Part shown: positions 1 through 5,092 of the stretch, piece after piece
How positions within the stretch are numbered: the stretch's first letter is position 1
How the letters are laid out: each line of letters starts with the position of its first letter
Source: JARLFX01 sp036404255
GTDB taxonomy: Bacteria; Acidobacteriota; Terriglobia; Terriglobales; Acidobacteriaceae
Direction: 5' to 3'
DNA: 5,092 nucleotides
NCBI GenBank assembly: GCA_036404255.1
Contig: DASWOP010000090.1
Coordinates: 1 to 5,092 of the forward strand
Translations under genes and position numbers: made by a program
Notes under the pieces: generated by a model
Told to the model about the DNA's origin: nothing
Databases searched by the model: none
The model's input: only the letters and a program-made list of their open reading frames with translations

Positions 1-462
1 GGCAAAATGCCCTCCATCCGCTGGCGTCTCATAGAAGTTGCTCACCGCATACTTCCCCGTGTACCAGTCCCACTTCGGCGCATGCCCCGGATTCACAAAC
101 GTATCCGCCTGCACGCCATTCCTGTAATCCAGCAGGTGCGATGCATCCGGATAACTCGAAAGTCCATTTTCAGGCGATATATAAGAGGGGTCAGCGACTA
201 CCGTCTGACCCACTATTGTAGGAATGACAGCTGGTCCAGGTGTACTAAACGCGTTGCCAATGCCATTATTGTCATCGCCCGTCTGGAAATCCTTCGCATA
301 CTTGAAGCCGTTCAGCGCATTTGTGCCCAAGTAAGTCTGAGTTCCGCTTACTACGGGTTGAGTCACTGTTTGGGTTCCCGCTGGGGCTGTTTCCACATAT
401 ACGGCTTGAGCTTGCATCGCCACGCTAACTGCCAGAGCTAGATATACGAGCAGGTTTCTCAT
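1..462 (-). CDS. Exported protein of unknown function, N-terminal part (runs off left edge)
   Basis: The reading frame is open from an ATG at 462 down to base 1, giving 154 codons with no stop, so the C-terminus lies outside the window. The N-terminus looks like a Sec signal peptide: MRN, then a hydrophobic core LLVYLALAVSVAM, then an A-Q-A cleavage site near residue 20. The mature part begins rich in V, T, Q and P. It continues with a Gly/Asn/Asp segment (about residues 60-75) and an aromatic stretch containing PKWDWYTGKYAV near residues 131-142. No transmembrane segment follows the signal peptide, so the product is probably periplasmic, secreted or surface-exposed. The start is supported by AGAAGGGA on the minus strand (470-477), 7 bases upstream of the ATG. 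I do not recognise the family and assign no function. Several codons (GTA, ACA, AAT) look less GC-biased than in the other genes; composition was not computed. Confidence 0.75.
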   Translation of the reverse strand, partial: MRNLLVYLALAVSVAMQAQAVYVETAPAGTQTVTQPVVSGTQTYLGTNALNGFKYAKDFQTGDDNNGIGNAFSTPGPAVIPTIVGQTVVADPSYISPENGLSSYPDASHLLDYRNGVQADTFVNPGHAPKWDWYTGKYAVSNFYETPADGGHFA

Positions 463-469
463 TGTGAAA

Positions 470-477
470 TCCCTTCT
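470..477 (-). promoter_or_regulatory. Ribosome binding site of the left-edge exported protein
   Basis: Read on the minus strand this is AGAAGGGA, a good Shine-Dalgarno match, with 7 bases to the ATG at 462. It supports that ATG as the start, which in turn gives a complete signal peptide. Confidence 0.6.
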
Positions 478-575
478 TATTTCTTGAGGATAAGTTGCAA
501 TTCACTGATAGAACCTGGGGCGAAGACAAGTCTTTCTTGTTCAGTTGGCTACTCAAAATTATTTTGGTTTGATTG

Positions 576-604
576 TTTATCGTGTAGCTTTTTATTGAAA
601 GCAA
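576..604 (-). promoter_or_regulatory. Possible promoter of the left-edge gene (weak)
   Basis: On the minus strand, TTGCTT (599-604) is followed after 17 bases by GATAAA (576-581) inside the most AT-rich part of the window. Each box matches the sigma-70 consensus only partly (about 3 and 4 of 6), so the call rests mainly on spacing and AT content. It would leave a leader of roughly 105-110 bases before the start at 462. Confidence 0.2.
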
Positions 605-762
605 CATACCAGATTGCCATGCATTTTGGTTTTAAATTAACTCTGATTAGGTGCAAGGACCCAGATACGGTGGATGGCTGCGGGAGAGATTGTGGCTACC
701 ATCTGGCAGCGAATTACAGGGCGTTCGCTACGCTCGAGGGCAGAAGGACGGAGTGAAGAGGA

Positions 763-1236
763 CTAGGCACGCGACGGTGCTACAACTGCGATAGACCCCA
801 CAATTACGATCAGGTCTTCTGTGAGGGCCACCGTGTAATCCGGCAGCCTGAGGCGGATCACCGTCTGGGTGCGGAGCCAATAGCCGAGGATGGCGCCGAG
901 CAGAGCGCCACTGGTTCCGAGCATGGCGCCGTTGCGTATACCGGCAAAGATCGCAGAGGCCAGCACGGCGCCTGCAAACGCTCCGGCACAGAGGCGCGCA
1001 AACAGTAGCGGGGCCTGCAGGCGGCTGGGCGTGCCGGGGAGTTTGTCTGCTACCAATTCGCTGGCGGCGCACATGGTGAAGATCGCAACGGCGACCGGGT
1101 GCGCAAGGAAGGCGAACCACATGCCTTCCGCATGCAGGTGGCCGGTCCAGGCGAACCAGCAGAGGATGGCCGTGGGGATGATGGTGCGGCAACCGTTGAA
1201 AACTCCCAGGAGCAGGCAAAACAAAAGGGCGGGCAT
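763..1236 (-). CDS. DUF4126 family membrane protein
   Basis: This 157-residue hydrophobic protein is likely in the inner membrane; its biochemical role is not known. It shows the conserved blocks I associate with DUF4126, in order: NGCRTIIPTA (14-23); ELVADKLPGTPSR (60-72); LLFARLCAGAFAGA (77-90); a Gly/Ala-rich segment LGTSGALLGAILGYWLR (106-122); and ALTEDLIVI (137-145). Hydrophobic stretches at about 4-30, 40-58, 77-98, 104-121 and 136-153 suggest four or five membrane segments. The length fits the family. The ATG at 1236 is the earliest possible start because an in-frame TAG lies two codons upstream. No good Shine-Dalgarno precedes it, so the message may have a very short leader. It is divergent from the exported-protein gene at 1301 and followed by the 300-base gap, so it appears to be a single-gene unit. 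Confidence 0.8.
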   Translation of the reverse strand: MPALLFCLLLGVFNGCRTIIPTAILCWFAWTGHLHAEGMWFAFLAHPVAVAIFTMCAASELVADKLPGTPSRLQAPLLFARLCAGAFAGAVLASAIFAGIRNGAMLGTSGALLGAILGYWLRTQTVIRLRLPDYTVALTEDLIVIVGSIAVVAPSRA

Positions 1237-1300
1237 GGGTGTCTACAAGAATGTCACATATACTCGTTGCCAGTTGCTCCCATGCACTCGGAGGGTTGCC
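1237..1300. promoter_or_regulatory. Divergent intergenic spacer with back-to-back candidate -10 boxes
   Basis: These 64 bases must hold the promoters of both flanking genes unless those lie inside coding sequence. An AT-rich patch gives TATACT on the plus strand (1259-1264, 5 of 6 to consensus) and TATATG on the minus strand (1255-1260), which overlap. They would give leaders of roughly 30 bases for the plus gene and about 12 for the minus gene. No matching -35 boxes are visible on either strand, so this is tentative. Confidence 0.3.
1290..1295 (+). promoter_or_regulatory. Ribosome binding site fixing the start at 1301
   Basis: GGAGGG lies 5 bases before the ATG at 1301. It decides the start, because the same frame stays open upstream to about base 890, antisense to the DUF4126 gene, where earlier ATGs give no signal peptide and a low-complexity translation. 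Confidence 0.75.
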
Positions 1301-2386
1301 ATGTGTACTTTATCGATCCGGGGAACCTTGCTGATCGCAGTGCTCTTTGCGGCAGCATCTGCGCGAGCGCAGATGCTGCCGCCGCCCTGCCAGGCGATTG
1401 ACGAATCTATCAGCGTTGTCTCGGTCTTCAATCCCGGCGAGCCGGAGGGCCAGCAGTTGATGATGCTGCAGGTCTATAACTCCGGCGGCACATGCTCGCT
1501 GAGCGGCGAGCCGATGCTGGAGTTTGCTGACACTGCACACCTGCTCTCTGACGGGACATACAAGCGCAGCTACAACGCGAAACTGATTCCGGTGATAGTG
1601 GACGATTCGTTTGGCGAACACTTTTTCCCCGGCCCTGTGATTCTGAAGCGCAAGGAATCTGCACAGCTTCGCTTCTCCTGGAGCAGCGTGCTGCCGAAGG
1701 CGGCTGCGCACCATAAGCATCCGCAGCCGTGCAGGGAGCTGGATGCTGTGCGGTTGACGCTGCCCGGCGATGCTCCGCTGACGGAGATCGTCTCGCTGCA
1801 TACGCGGGTGTGCGGCGATCTGCATATCACTCCGTTCAAGTGGGGATGGGCGCGGCAGACGAACTATCTGCGGGCATCGTGGAAGCCGGATGCACGGCCG
1901 GACGATGAGGTAGAGTTTATGAACTCGCGGGGCAAGCCGTGGGGCGACCGCTTCAACGGAATCGTAATGCGGCTCGCATCGGCGCAGGAGAGCTATCCTC
2001 TGGGCGCGGATATTACGCTTACCTCGCGCGTGCGTAACATCAGTTCGCCGCGCACGTTTGTGGTGGGCGAGCATCCCTACCGCTGGCTGAGTATGCGGGA
2101 ATCGAATGGCCACACGGTACTTTGCTCGCTGGGCACCGCGGCCGCCGATGAAGCGGGTACCGGGGCTCCGGTGGAACGCAACAGCAGCGCCCGGCTGCCA
2201 AAGCTGGATCTACAGGAACTGGGCATGCTGCCGGCGATCATCGGCCATGTGACGTATGCGCTCTCTGCCGATTTCTGGCCCAGGGCGATAAAGGACAACG
2301 GTGAGCCTGATCCGGATGCAGGGGCTTATGCGCCGACGGCGGTGGTGAGTTACAGGCTGACGCTGAACTTTACGGCTGGGAATTAG
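1301..2386 (+). CDS. Exported protein with DUF4232-like N-terminal domain, function unknown
   Basis: The protein has 361 residues. Residues 1-23 form a signal peptide (hydrophobic core LLIAVLFAAA, cleavage after A-R-A). The first half has four cysteines (30, 65, 144, 171) in a pattern resembling DUF4232: a strand ending TCSLSGEP (64-71), a basic/hydrophobic strand leading to AQLRFSWSS (121-129), PCRELDAVRLTLPG (143-156) and VCGDLHITPF (170-179). In that family the cysteines probably form disulphides in an extracytoplasmic beta-sandwich. The second half contains YPLGADITLTSRVRNIS (232-248), typical of an immunoglobulin-like beta domain and distantly reminiscent of BsuPI-type domains, plus one further cysteine (275). 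It ends with a beta-rich tail, YRLTLNFTAGN. No catalytic motif is visible. The start at 1301 is set by GGAGGG and the signal peptide. The next gene begins 3 bases after the stop, suggesting co-transcription. Export is well supported; the domain assignment is moderate. Confidence 0.75.
   Translation: MCTLSIRGTLLIAVLFAAASARAQMLPPPCQAIDESISVVSVFNPGEPEGQQLMMLQVYNSGGTCSLSGEPMLEFADTAHLLSDGTYKRSYNAKLIPVIVDDSFGEHFFPGPVILKRKESAQLRFSWSSVLPKAAAHHKHPQPCRELDAVRLTLPGDAPLTEIVSLHTRVCGDLHITPFKWGWARQTNYLRASWKPDARPDDEVEFMNSRGKPWGDRFNGIVMRLASAQESYPLGADITLTSRVRNISSPRTFVVGEHPYRWLSMRESNGHTVLCSLGTAAADEAGTGAPVERNSSARLPKLDLQELGMLPAIIGHVTYALSADFWPRAIKDNGEPDPDAGAYAPTAVVSYRLTLNFTAGN
1349..1382. repeat. Perfect inverted repeat, 16-base arms, inside the signal-peptide coding region
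   Basis: GCGGCAGCATCTGCGC (1349-1364) is followed by GA and then its exact reverse complement (1367-1382). In RNA it would fold into about 15 GC-rich base pairs closed by a CGAG tetraloop, starting 48 bases into the coding sequence and spanning the codons for the end of the signal peptide. There is no T-run after it, so it is not a standard terminator. Confidence 0.8.
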
Positions 2387-2389
2387 GCG

Positions 2390-2755
2390 ATGCCTGAGAT
2401 TGCGATTCGCCCGTCAACTGGCAGGATGTTGGTGGCGATCAAGCTGCTGCACACTGCGATCTGGCTATTTTTTGCCGGCTGCATTGTGGTGATTCCGTTC
2501 GCGGCTGCGTTGGACCGATTTTCACTAGCAGATGTTCTGTCTGCTCTGGTGCTGGCCGAGTGCATCGTGATCGGGTTGAACCAGGGCCACTGTCCGTTGA
2601 CCGATTTCGCAGCGCGCTCCACTGGCGAACGCGTGGACAACTTCGATATCTACCTGCCCCTCTGGCTCGCACGGCATAACAAGGCAATCTTCGGAACGCT
2701 CTTCGCCATGGGAGAAGTGTTCACGCTCGTGCGGTGGTTTCTTTCGAGCCACTGA
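2390..2755 (+). CDS. Small conserved membrane protein with CPLT motif, function unknown
   Basis: The protein has 121 residues. Three hydrophobic segments are visible at about 14-38, 46-63 and 99-118. Between the second and third lies a conserved-looking loop with GHCPLTDFAAR (66-76) and DNFDIYLPLWLARHNK (83-98). The CPLT motif after a membrane helix recalls DUF2784-type small membrane proteins, but the rest differs, so I do not assign that family. The signal-less N-terminus and an acidic/aromatic loop fit an inner-membrane protein. The ATG is 3 bases after the preceding stop, with only weak Shine-Dalgarno character, so translation is probably coupled to the upstream exported protein. An internal ATG at 2426 (Met13) is possible, but it has a purine-rich stretch too close to it. 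The last 35 bases overlap the end of the convergent tetR gene. Confidence 0.7.
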   Translation: MPEIAIRPSTGRMLVAIKLLHTAIWLFFAGCIVVIPFAAALDRFSLADVLSALVLAECIVIGLNQGHCPLTDFAARSTGERVDNFDIYLPLWLARHNKAIFGTLFAMGEVFTLVRWFLSSH

Positions 2756-3362
2756 GCATGGCGTGTGCGGCAGACGGGCTTGCGGCGATGCGGTCAAGCA
2801 TGGCTTCCAGCTCGATCTGCGCGTCCTTCATTGCGTTGCGTGAGCCTTCCATGCGGCTGATCAGCAGCGAGCCTTCAAGGATGGCGATGATGTGATTCGC
2901 GATGCGTTGCGGATCGGTATCTTTCCGAATCTCTTTGCGCCTGATTCCGTCGCGGACAATTTTGACGATCCGCTTCTTCCAATCCTTGATTCCCTGCCGG
3001 GCCAGGTCGCGAAGTTGCGGGTTGCCGTCGTCTGCGTCCACGGCTGTATTCATCAGCGGGCAGCCGCCGGGGATGGGTGAGGTGATCGTGACGAAGCGGT
3101 CTATCGCGTAACGAAGCTTGGCGACGGCATGCGGAATCTCGGCCAGATCGCCCAGGCGCGTCTTGACGACCTGGGCCCAGGCATATTGAAAGGCTTTCGC
3201 GGCGAGCTCCTCCTTGCTGGAGAAGTGCCGGTAGAGGCCGCCCTTTTCCAGTCCGGTGGCGTCCAGCACATCCTGCATGGAGCAACCGGCGTATCCACGC
3301 TGGTTGAAGATGGGCGCGGCAGCGGCCACGATCTTCTGCCGGGTTAGTTCACCTTTCGTCAT
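2721..3362 (-). CDS. TetR family transcriptional regulator
   Basis: The protein has 213 residues and acts as a cytoplasmic DNA-binding repressor. The N-terminal TetR helix-turn-helix is clear: RQKIVAAAAPIFNQRGY (8-24), SMQDVLDATGLEKGGLYRHF (28-47), then SSKEELA. The C-terminal ligand/dimer domain carries GGCPLMNTAVDADDGNP near residues 99-115, a pattern seen in many TetR proteins that control efflux or detoxification genes, and a helix with HIIAILEGSLLISRM. The start is the ATG at 3362, backed by AGAGG (3371-3375, 8 bases away). A TTG at 3383 would add seven residues but lacks a ribosome binding site. The gene is divergent from the efflux transporter at 3486, with a palindromic operator between them, so the pump is the likely target, with probable autoregulation. 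The inducing ligand cannot be read from the sequence. The 3' end overlaps the opposing membrane-protein gene by 35 bases. Confidence 0.92.
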   Translation of the reverse strand: MTKGELTRQKIVAAAAPIFNQRGYAGCSMQDVLDATGLEKGGLYRHFSSKEELAAKAFQYAWAQVVKTRLGDLAEIPHAVAKLRYAIDRFVTITSPIPGGCPLMNTAVDADDGNPQLRDLARQGIKDWKKRIVKIVRDGIRRKEIRKDTDPQRIANHIIAILEGSLLISRMEGSRNAMKDAQIELEAMLDRIAASPSAAHAMLSGSKETTARA

Positions 3363-3370
3363 GGCTGGAG

Positions 3371-3375
3371 CCTCT
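3371..3375 (-). promoter_or_regulatory. Ribosome binding site deciding the tetR start
   Basis: AGAGG on the minus strand lies 8 bases before the ATG at 3362. It lies inside the frame of the longer TTG-started version, which argues that translation begins at 3362. Confidence 0.55.
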
Positions 3376-3382
3376 GGAAACA

Positions 3383-3388
3383 ATTCTA
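3383..3388 (-). promoter_or_regulatory. Candidate -10 box of tetR
   Basis: TAGAAT on the minus strand matches the sigma-70 -10 consensus at 5 of 6 positions and lies 20 bases before the ATG, following a run of seven T. A clear -35 box is not seen at normal spacing; that position is occupied by the degenerate operator-like site. Confidence 0.3.
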
Positions 3389-3395
3389 CAAAAAA

Positions 3396-3409
3396 AGACG
3401 CATCGGTCG
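3396..3409. promoter_or_regulatory. Degenerate second operator-like site
   Basis: AGACGCATCGGTCG matches the core of the main palindrome (AGACCGAACGGTCT) at 10 of 14 positions. It keeps GAC and GTC in symmetric places plus a complete CGGTC half-site. It sits just upstream of the candidate tetR -10, where a bound repressor would block tetR transcription. Its centre is 42 bases from the centre of the main palindrome. Confidence 0.35.
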
Positions 3410-3436
3410 CTTCCTTTAGAGAATCAGATGCTACAT

Positions 3437-3452
3437 GAGACCGAACGGTCTC
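3437..3452. promoter_or_regulatory. TetR-type operator palindrome
   Basis: GAGACCG-AA-CGGTCTC has perfect 7-base arms with a 2-base centre. It lies in the 123-base spacer between the divergent tetR and transporter genes and about 34 bases before the transporter start. Its GACCG/CGGTC arms resemble operators known for several TetR-family repressors. This is the expected binding site for the adjacent regulator. Confidence 0.75.
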
Positions 3453-3472
3453 TTTTTCTGACCGCCATCCAC

Positions 3473-3479
3473 GAGGGAG
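3473..3479 (+). promoter_or_regulatory. Ribosome binding site deciding the TTG start of the transporter
   Basis: GAGGGAG lies 6 bases before TTG at 3486. An in-frame TGA at 3459-3461 bounds the frame upstream, and there is no ATG or GTG between it and the TTG. The strong ribosome binding site therefore points to TTG initiation. Confidence 0.7.
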
Positions 3480-3485
3480 TTTCTA

Positions 3486-5092
3486 TTGTCTGCTGCAATC
3501 GCAGTTCCGGAGGTAAAGACTGGCCAGAGGGCAGCCGTCAATCCGTGGGTTGTGGCGCTTACGGTGACGATTGCCACCTTCATGGAGCTGCTGGATACGT
3601 CAATCGCCAACGTGTCTCTGCCGCACATTGCGGGCGGGCTGGGCCGCTCCTTCGATGAGGTGACGTGGATCCTAACAACCTACCTGGTGGCGAATGCCGT
3701 AGTGCTGCCGATGTCTGCGTGGCTGTCGCGGGTGTTTGGCCGCAAGAACTACTACATGGCATGCGTGGTGCTGTTTACGTTGACATCGCTGCTCTGTGGG
3801 ATTGCGCCGAGCCTGAACATTATGCTGGTGGCACGGGTGCTGCAGGGCATCGGCGGAGGTGGGCTCGCACCGGTGGAGCAGGCGATTCTGGTGGATACAT
3901 TCCCGCCGCTGAAGCGTGCGTCTGCCTTCGCGGTCTACACGATTGCCATTGTGACTGCCCCTGCGATCGGGCCTGTACTGGGCGGATGGATCACGGACAA
4001 TTACAACTGGCGGTGGGTCTTCCTGATCAACATTCCGATCGGCATTCTCTCGCTCTGGCTGACCAACCGCTTTGTGTACGATCCGCCAGCATTTGAAGAG
4101 GAGCGGAAAAAGGTACGGTCTGCCGACGGCAAGCTGAAAGTGGATGGTATCGGCATTGCGCTGATCGGGCTGGGGTCGGCGGCGCTGGAGATTCTGCTGG
4201 ACCGCGGGCAGATTGACGACTGGTTCGGCTCGCCCTTTATTGTTTGGATGTTTGTGATCGGCGCGACGTGCCTGGCTGTGGCTGTGTTCTGGGAGCTGAG
4301 GCACCCTGAGCCGGTGATCGACTTCCACCTGCTGAAGGAACGCAACTTTGCGATTGCCAATGTCTTCTACTTTATTTTTGGCTTTGGGCTGTTTGCGTCC
4401 ACGACGATCATTCCGCAACTGCTGCAATCGCTGTATGGATACAGGGCGATTGATGCGGGACTGGTGCTGGGGCCGGGTGCGTTCGTGATCACGATGCTTG
4501 CACCGGCGGGCGCGCAACTGGTGCAGCGCCGCATCATCCAACCGCGCTATCTGCTCTTTGGCGCGGTGCTGGTGGTGGGGCTTTCGTTCCTCCACTACGG
4601 CCGAATGAACCTGGACACGGATTACAGCCATTATGCGTGGGCACGCGCGCTGCAGGGGCTGGGCTATGCGTTCTTCTTCGTTCCGCTCTCGGTGATTGCG
4701 TATTCGCAGCTGCGGCCGGACCAGAACAACAAAGCTTCTTCGCTGACTAATTTCTTTCGCAACTGGGGCGGGAGCTTCGGTATTGCGTTTATGACCACGA
4801 TGAGCGAGCGCAGGGCGAACTTTCACCAGGCGACGCTTGGCGCGAACCTGAGCCCGTCTTCGCCGGGGCTGCAGGCTTCGGTGCGGCAGATGGCGGAGTA
4901 TCTGCGGGTGCATGGGTTCGCATCTGCCGATGCGGTGAAGGCGGCGTATGGCTTCTACTACAACCAACTGCAGACGCAGAGCAGGCTGCTGGCCTTTATG
5001 GATTGCTTCTTTGCTCTTGGGGTGATCACGCTGGTGGCTGCGCCGCTGGTTTTGCTGACGAAGAGATTCTCTGTGGGCGGAAAGGCTCCGGC
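3486..5092 (+). CDS. DHA2 family (EmrB/QacA-type) MFS multidrug efflux transporter, C-terminus cut by window edge
   Basis: An inner-membrane proton-driven drug exporter of the 14-helix DHA2 group. The visible part is 535 residues plus two bases, and the frame is still open. Motifs in order: LLDTSIANVSLPHI (35-48, first helix signature); SAWLSRVFGRK (77-87, MFS motif A); ARVLQGIGGGGLAP (116-129, motif B); DTFPP (137-141); APAIGPVLGGWITDNYNWRW (158-177, antiporter motif C and its usual continuation); NIPIG (182-186); and KASSLTNFFRNWGGSFGIA (416-434), typical of EmrB-like proteins late in the protein. A last hydrophobic helix (about 502-523) is followed by a basic tail, so only a few residues are probably missing. 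The start is TTG at 3486, supported by GAGGGAG. EmrB-type pumps often work with an EmrA/HlyD adaptor; none is visible here, but one could lie just to the right. Control by the divergent TetR through the operator at 3437-3452 is likely. The substrate cannot be inferred. Confidence 0.93.
   Translation, partial: MSAAIAVPEVKTGQRAAVNPWVVALTVTIATFMELLDTSIANVSLPHIAGGLGRSFDEVTWILTTYLVANAVVLPMSAWLSRVFGRKNYYMACVVLFTLTSLLCGIAPSLNIMLVARVLQGIGGGGLAPVEQAILVDTFPPLKRASAFAVYTIAIVTAPAIGPVLGGWITDNYNWRWVFLINIPIGILSLWLTNRFVYDPPAFEEERKKVRSADGKLKVDGIGIALIGLGSAALEILLDRGQIDDWFGSPFIVWMFVIGATCLAVAVFWELRHPEPVIDFHLLKERNFAIANVFYFIFGFGLFASTTIIPQLLQSLYGYRAIDAGLVLGPGAFVITMLAPAGAQLVQRRIIQPRYLLFGAVLVVGLSFLHYGRMNLDTDYSHYAWARALQGLGYAFFFVPLSVIAYSQLRPDQNNKASSLTNFFRNWGGSFGIAFMTTMSERRANFHQATLGANLSPSSPGLQASVRQMAEYLRVHGFASADAVKAAYGFYYNQLQTQSRLLAFMDCFFALGVITLVAAPLVLLTKRFSVGGKAP

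Larger units (their letters stand above)
463..762. other. Intergenic region, 300 bases, no convincing gene
   Basis: This stretch separates two minus-strand genes. Its left two thirds (about 463-650) are clearly AT-richer than the rest and hold the leader of the gene ending at base 1. Its right part is GC-richer. It contains an imperfect stem, CCAGAT at 661-666 pairing with ATCTGG at 701-706, extended by GGTGG with CTACC after a 2-base bulge. It also holds the segment GCGTTCGCTACGC (721-733), which has short inverted ends GCGT/ACGC. Short open frames crossing here have cysteine-rich, compositionally odd translations and no ribosome binding sites, so I do not call them. No clear rho-independent terminator with a T-run follows the gene ending at 763. 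Confidence 0.6.

Noticed and set aside
7..441. Plus-strand open frame of 144 codons at the left edge
   Set aside because: It is antisense to the exported protein, which has a signal peptide and ribosome binding site; its arginine/isoleucine-rich translation shows no domain.
661..706. Imperfect stem (CCAGAT/ATCTGG with a bulged extension) considered as a terminator of the DUF4126 gene
   Set aside because: The loop is over 20 bases, the stem is bulged and no T-run follows on the minus strand, so it does not fit a rho-independent terminator.
484..756. Plus-strand open frame of 90 codons in the intergenic region
   Set aside because: It has no ribosome binding site, mixed composition across an AT-rich/GC-rich boundary, and no recognisable protein features.
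890..1300. Upstream extension of the 1301 gene's frame back to an ATG at 890
   Set aside because: The extra 137 codons are antisense to the DUF4126 gene, look non-biological, and would bury the signal peptide.
1310..2113. A 267-codon open frame on the minus strand, antisense to the exported protein
   Set aside because: It has arginine/histidine-rich low-complexity translation and no ribosome binding site, while the plus-strand gene has a signal peptide and a strong ribosome binding site.
3363..3383. TTG at 3383 as the tetR start
   Set aside because: There is no ribosome binding site ahead of it, and a good one (3371-3375) serves the ATG at 3362, where TetR-family proteins of this kind normally begin a few residues before the first helix.
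3672..4967. A 431-codon open frame on the minus strand, antisense to the transporter
   Set aside because: Its translation is rich in R, H, Q and P with no domain, and it lies entirely over a transporter with every family motif. It is the usual product of GC-biased codon use on the opposite strand.

Overview
The window looks like chromosomal DNA from a soil-type, fairly GC-rich Gram-negative bacterium. The closest feel is Acidobacteriota (the Granulicella/Terriglobus/Edaphobacter group). This is an inference from protein style, GC-rich third positions and gene mix, not from a search. There are no RNA genes, insertion sequences, CRISPR arrays or phage genes.

Layout. (1) Positions 1-462, minus strand: the N-terminal 154 codons of an exported protein of unknown function, which runs off the left edge. 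(2) Positions 463-762: a 300-base non-coding stretch, AT-rich on its left side. It carries the leader of the first gene and a short GC-rich repeat-like tail. (3) Positions 763-1236, minus strand: a DUF4126-type membrane protein. (4) A 64-base divergent spacer, then at 1301-2386 (plus) an exported protein with a DUF4232-like cysteine-bearing first half, followed after 3 bases by a small three-helix membrane protein (2390-2755). These two probably form an operon. (5) Positions 2721-3362, minus strand: a TetR-family repressor whose 3' end overlaps the small membrane gene by 35 bases. (6) A 123-base divergent spacer with a perfect TetR-type palindrome and a degenerate second copy 42 bases away. 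(7) Positions 3486-5092, plus strand: a 14-helix EmrB/QacA-type (DHA2) drug efflux transporter. It starts at TTG and is open at the right edge, though nearly complete.

How they work together. The clearest functional unit is the divergent repressor/efflux pair. The TetR protein most likely binds the palindrome at 3437-3452 to repress the pump, and may also control itself through the weaker site lying in its own promoter. The exported DUF4232-like protein and the small membrane protein look like an envelope-associated pair of unknown role. No previously undescribed system is evident. The observations most worth checking are the two-operator geometry and a perfect 16-base inverted repeat inside the signal-peptide coding region of the DUF4232-like gene.
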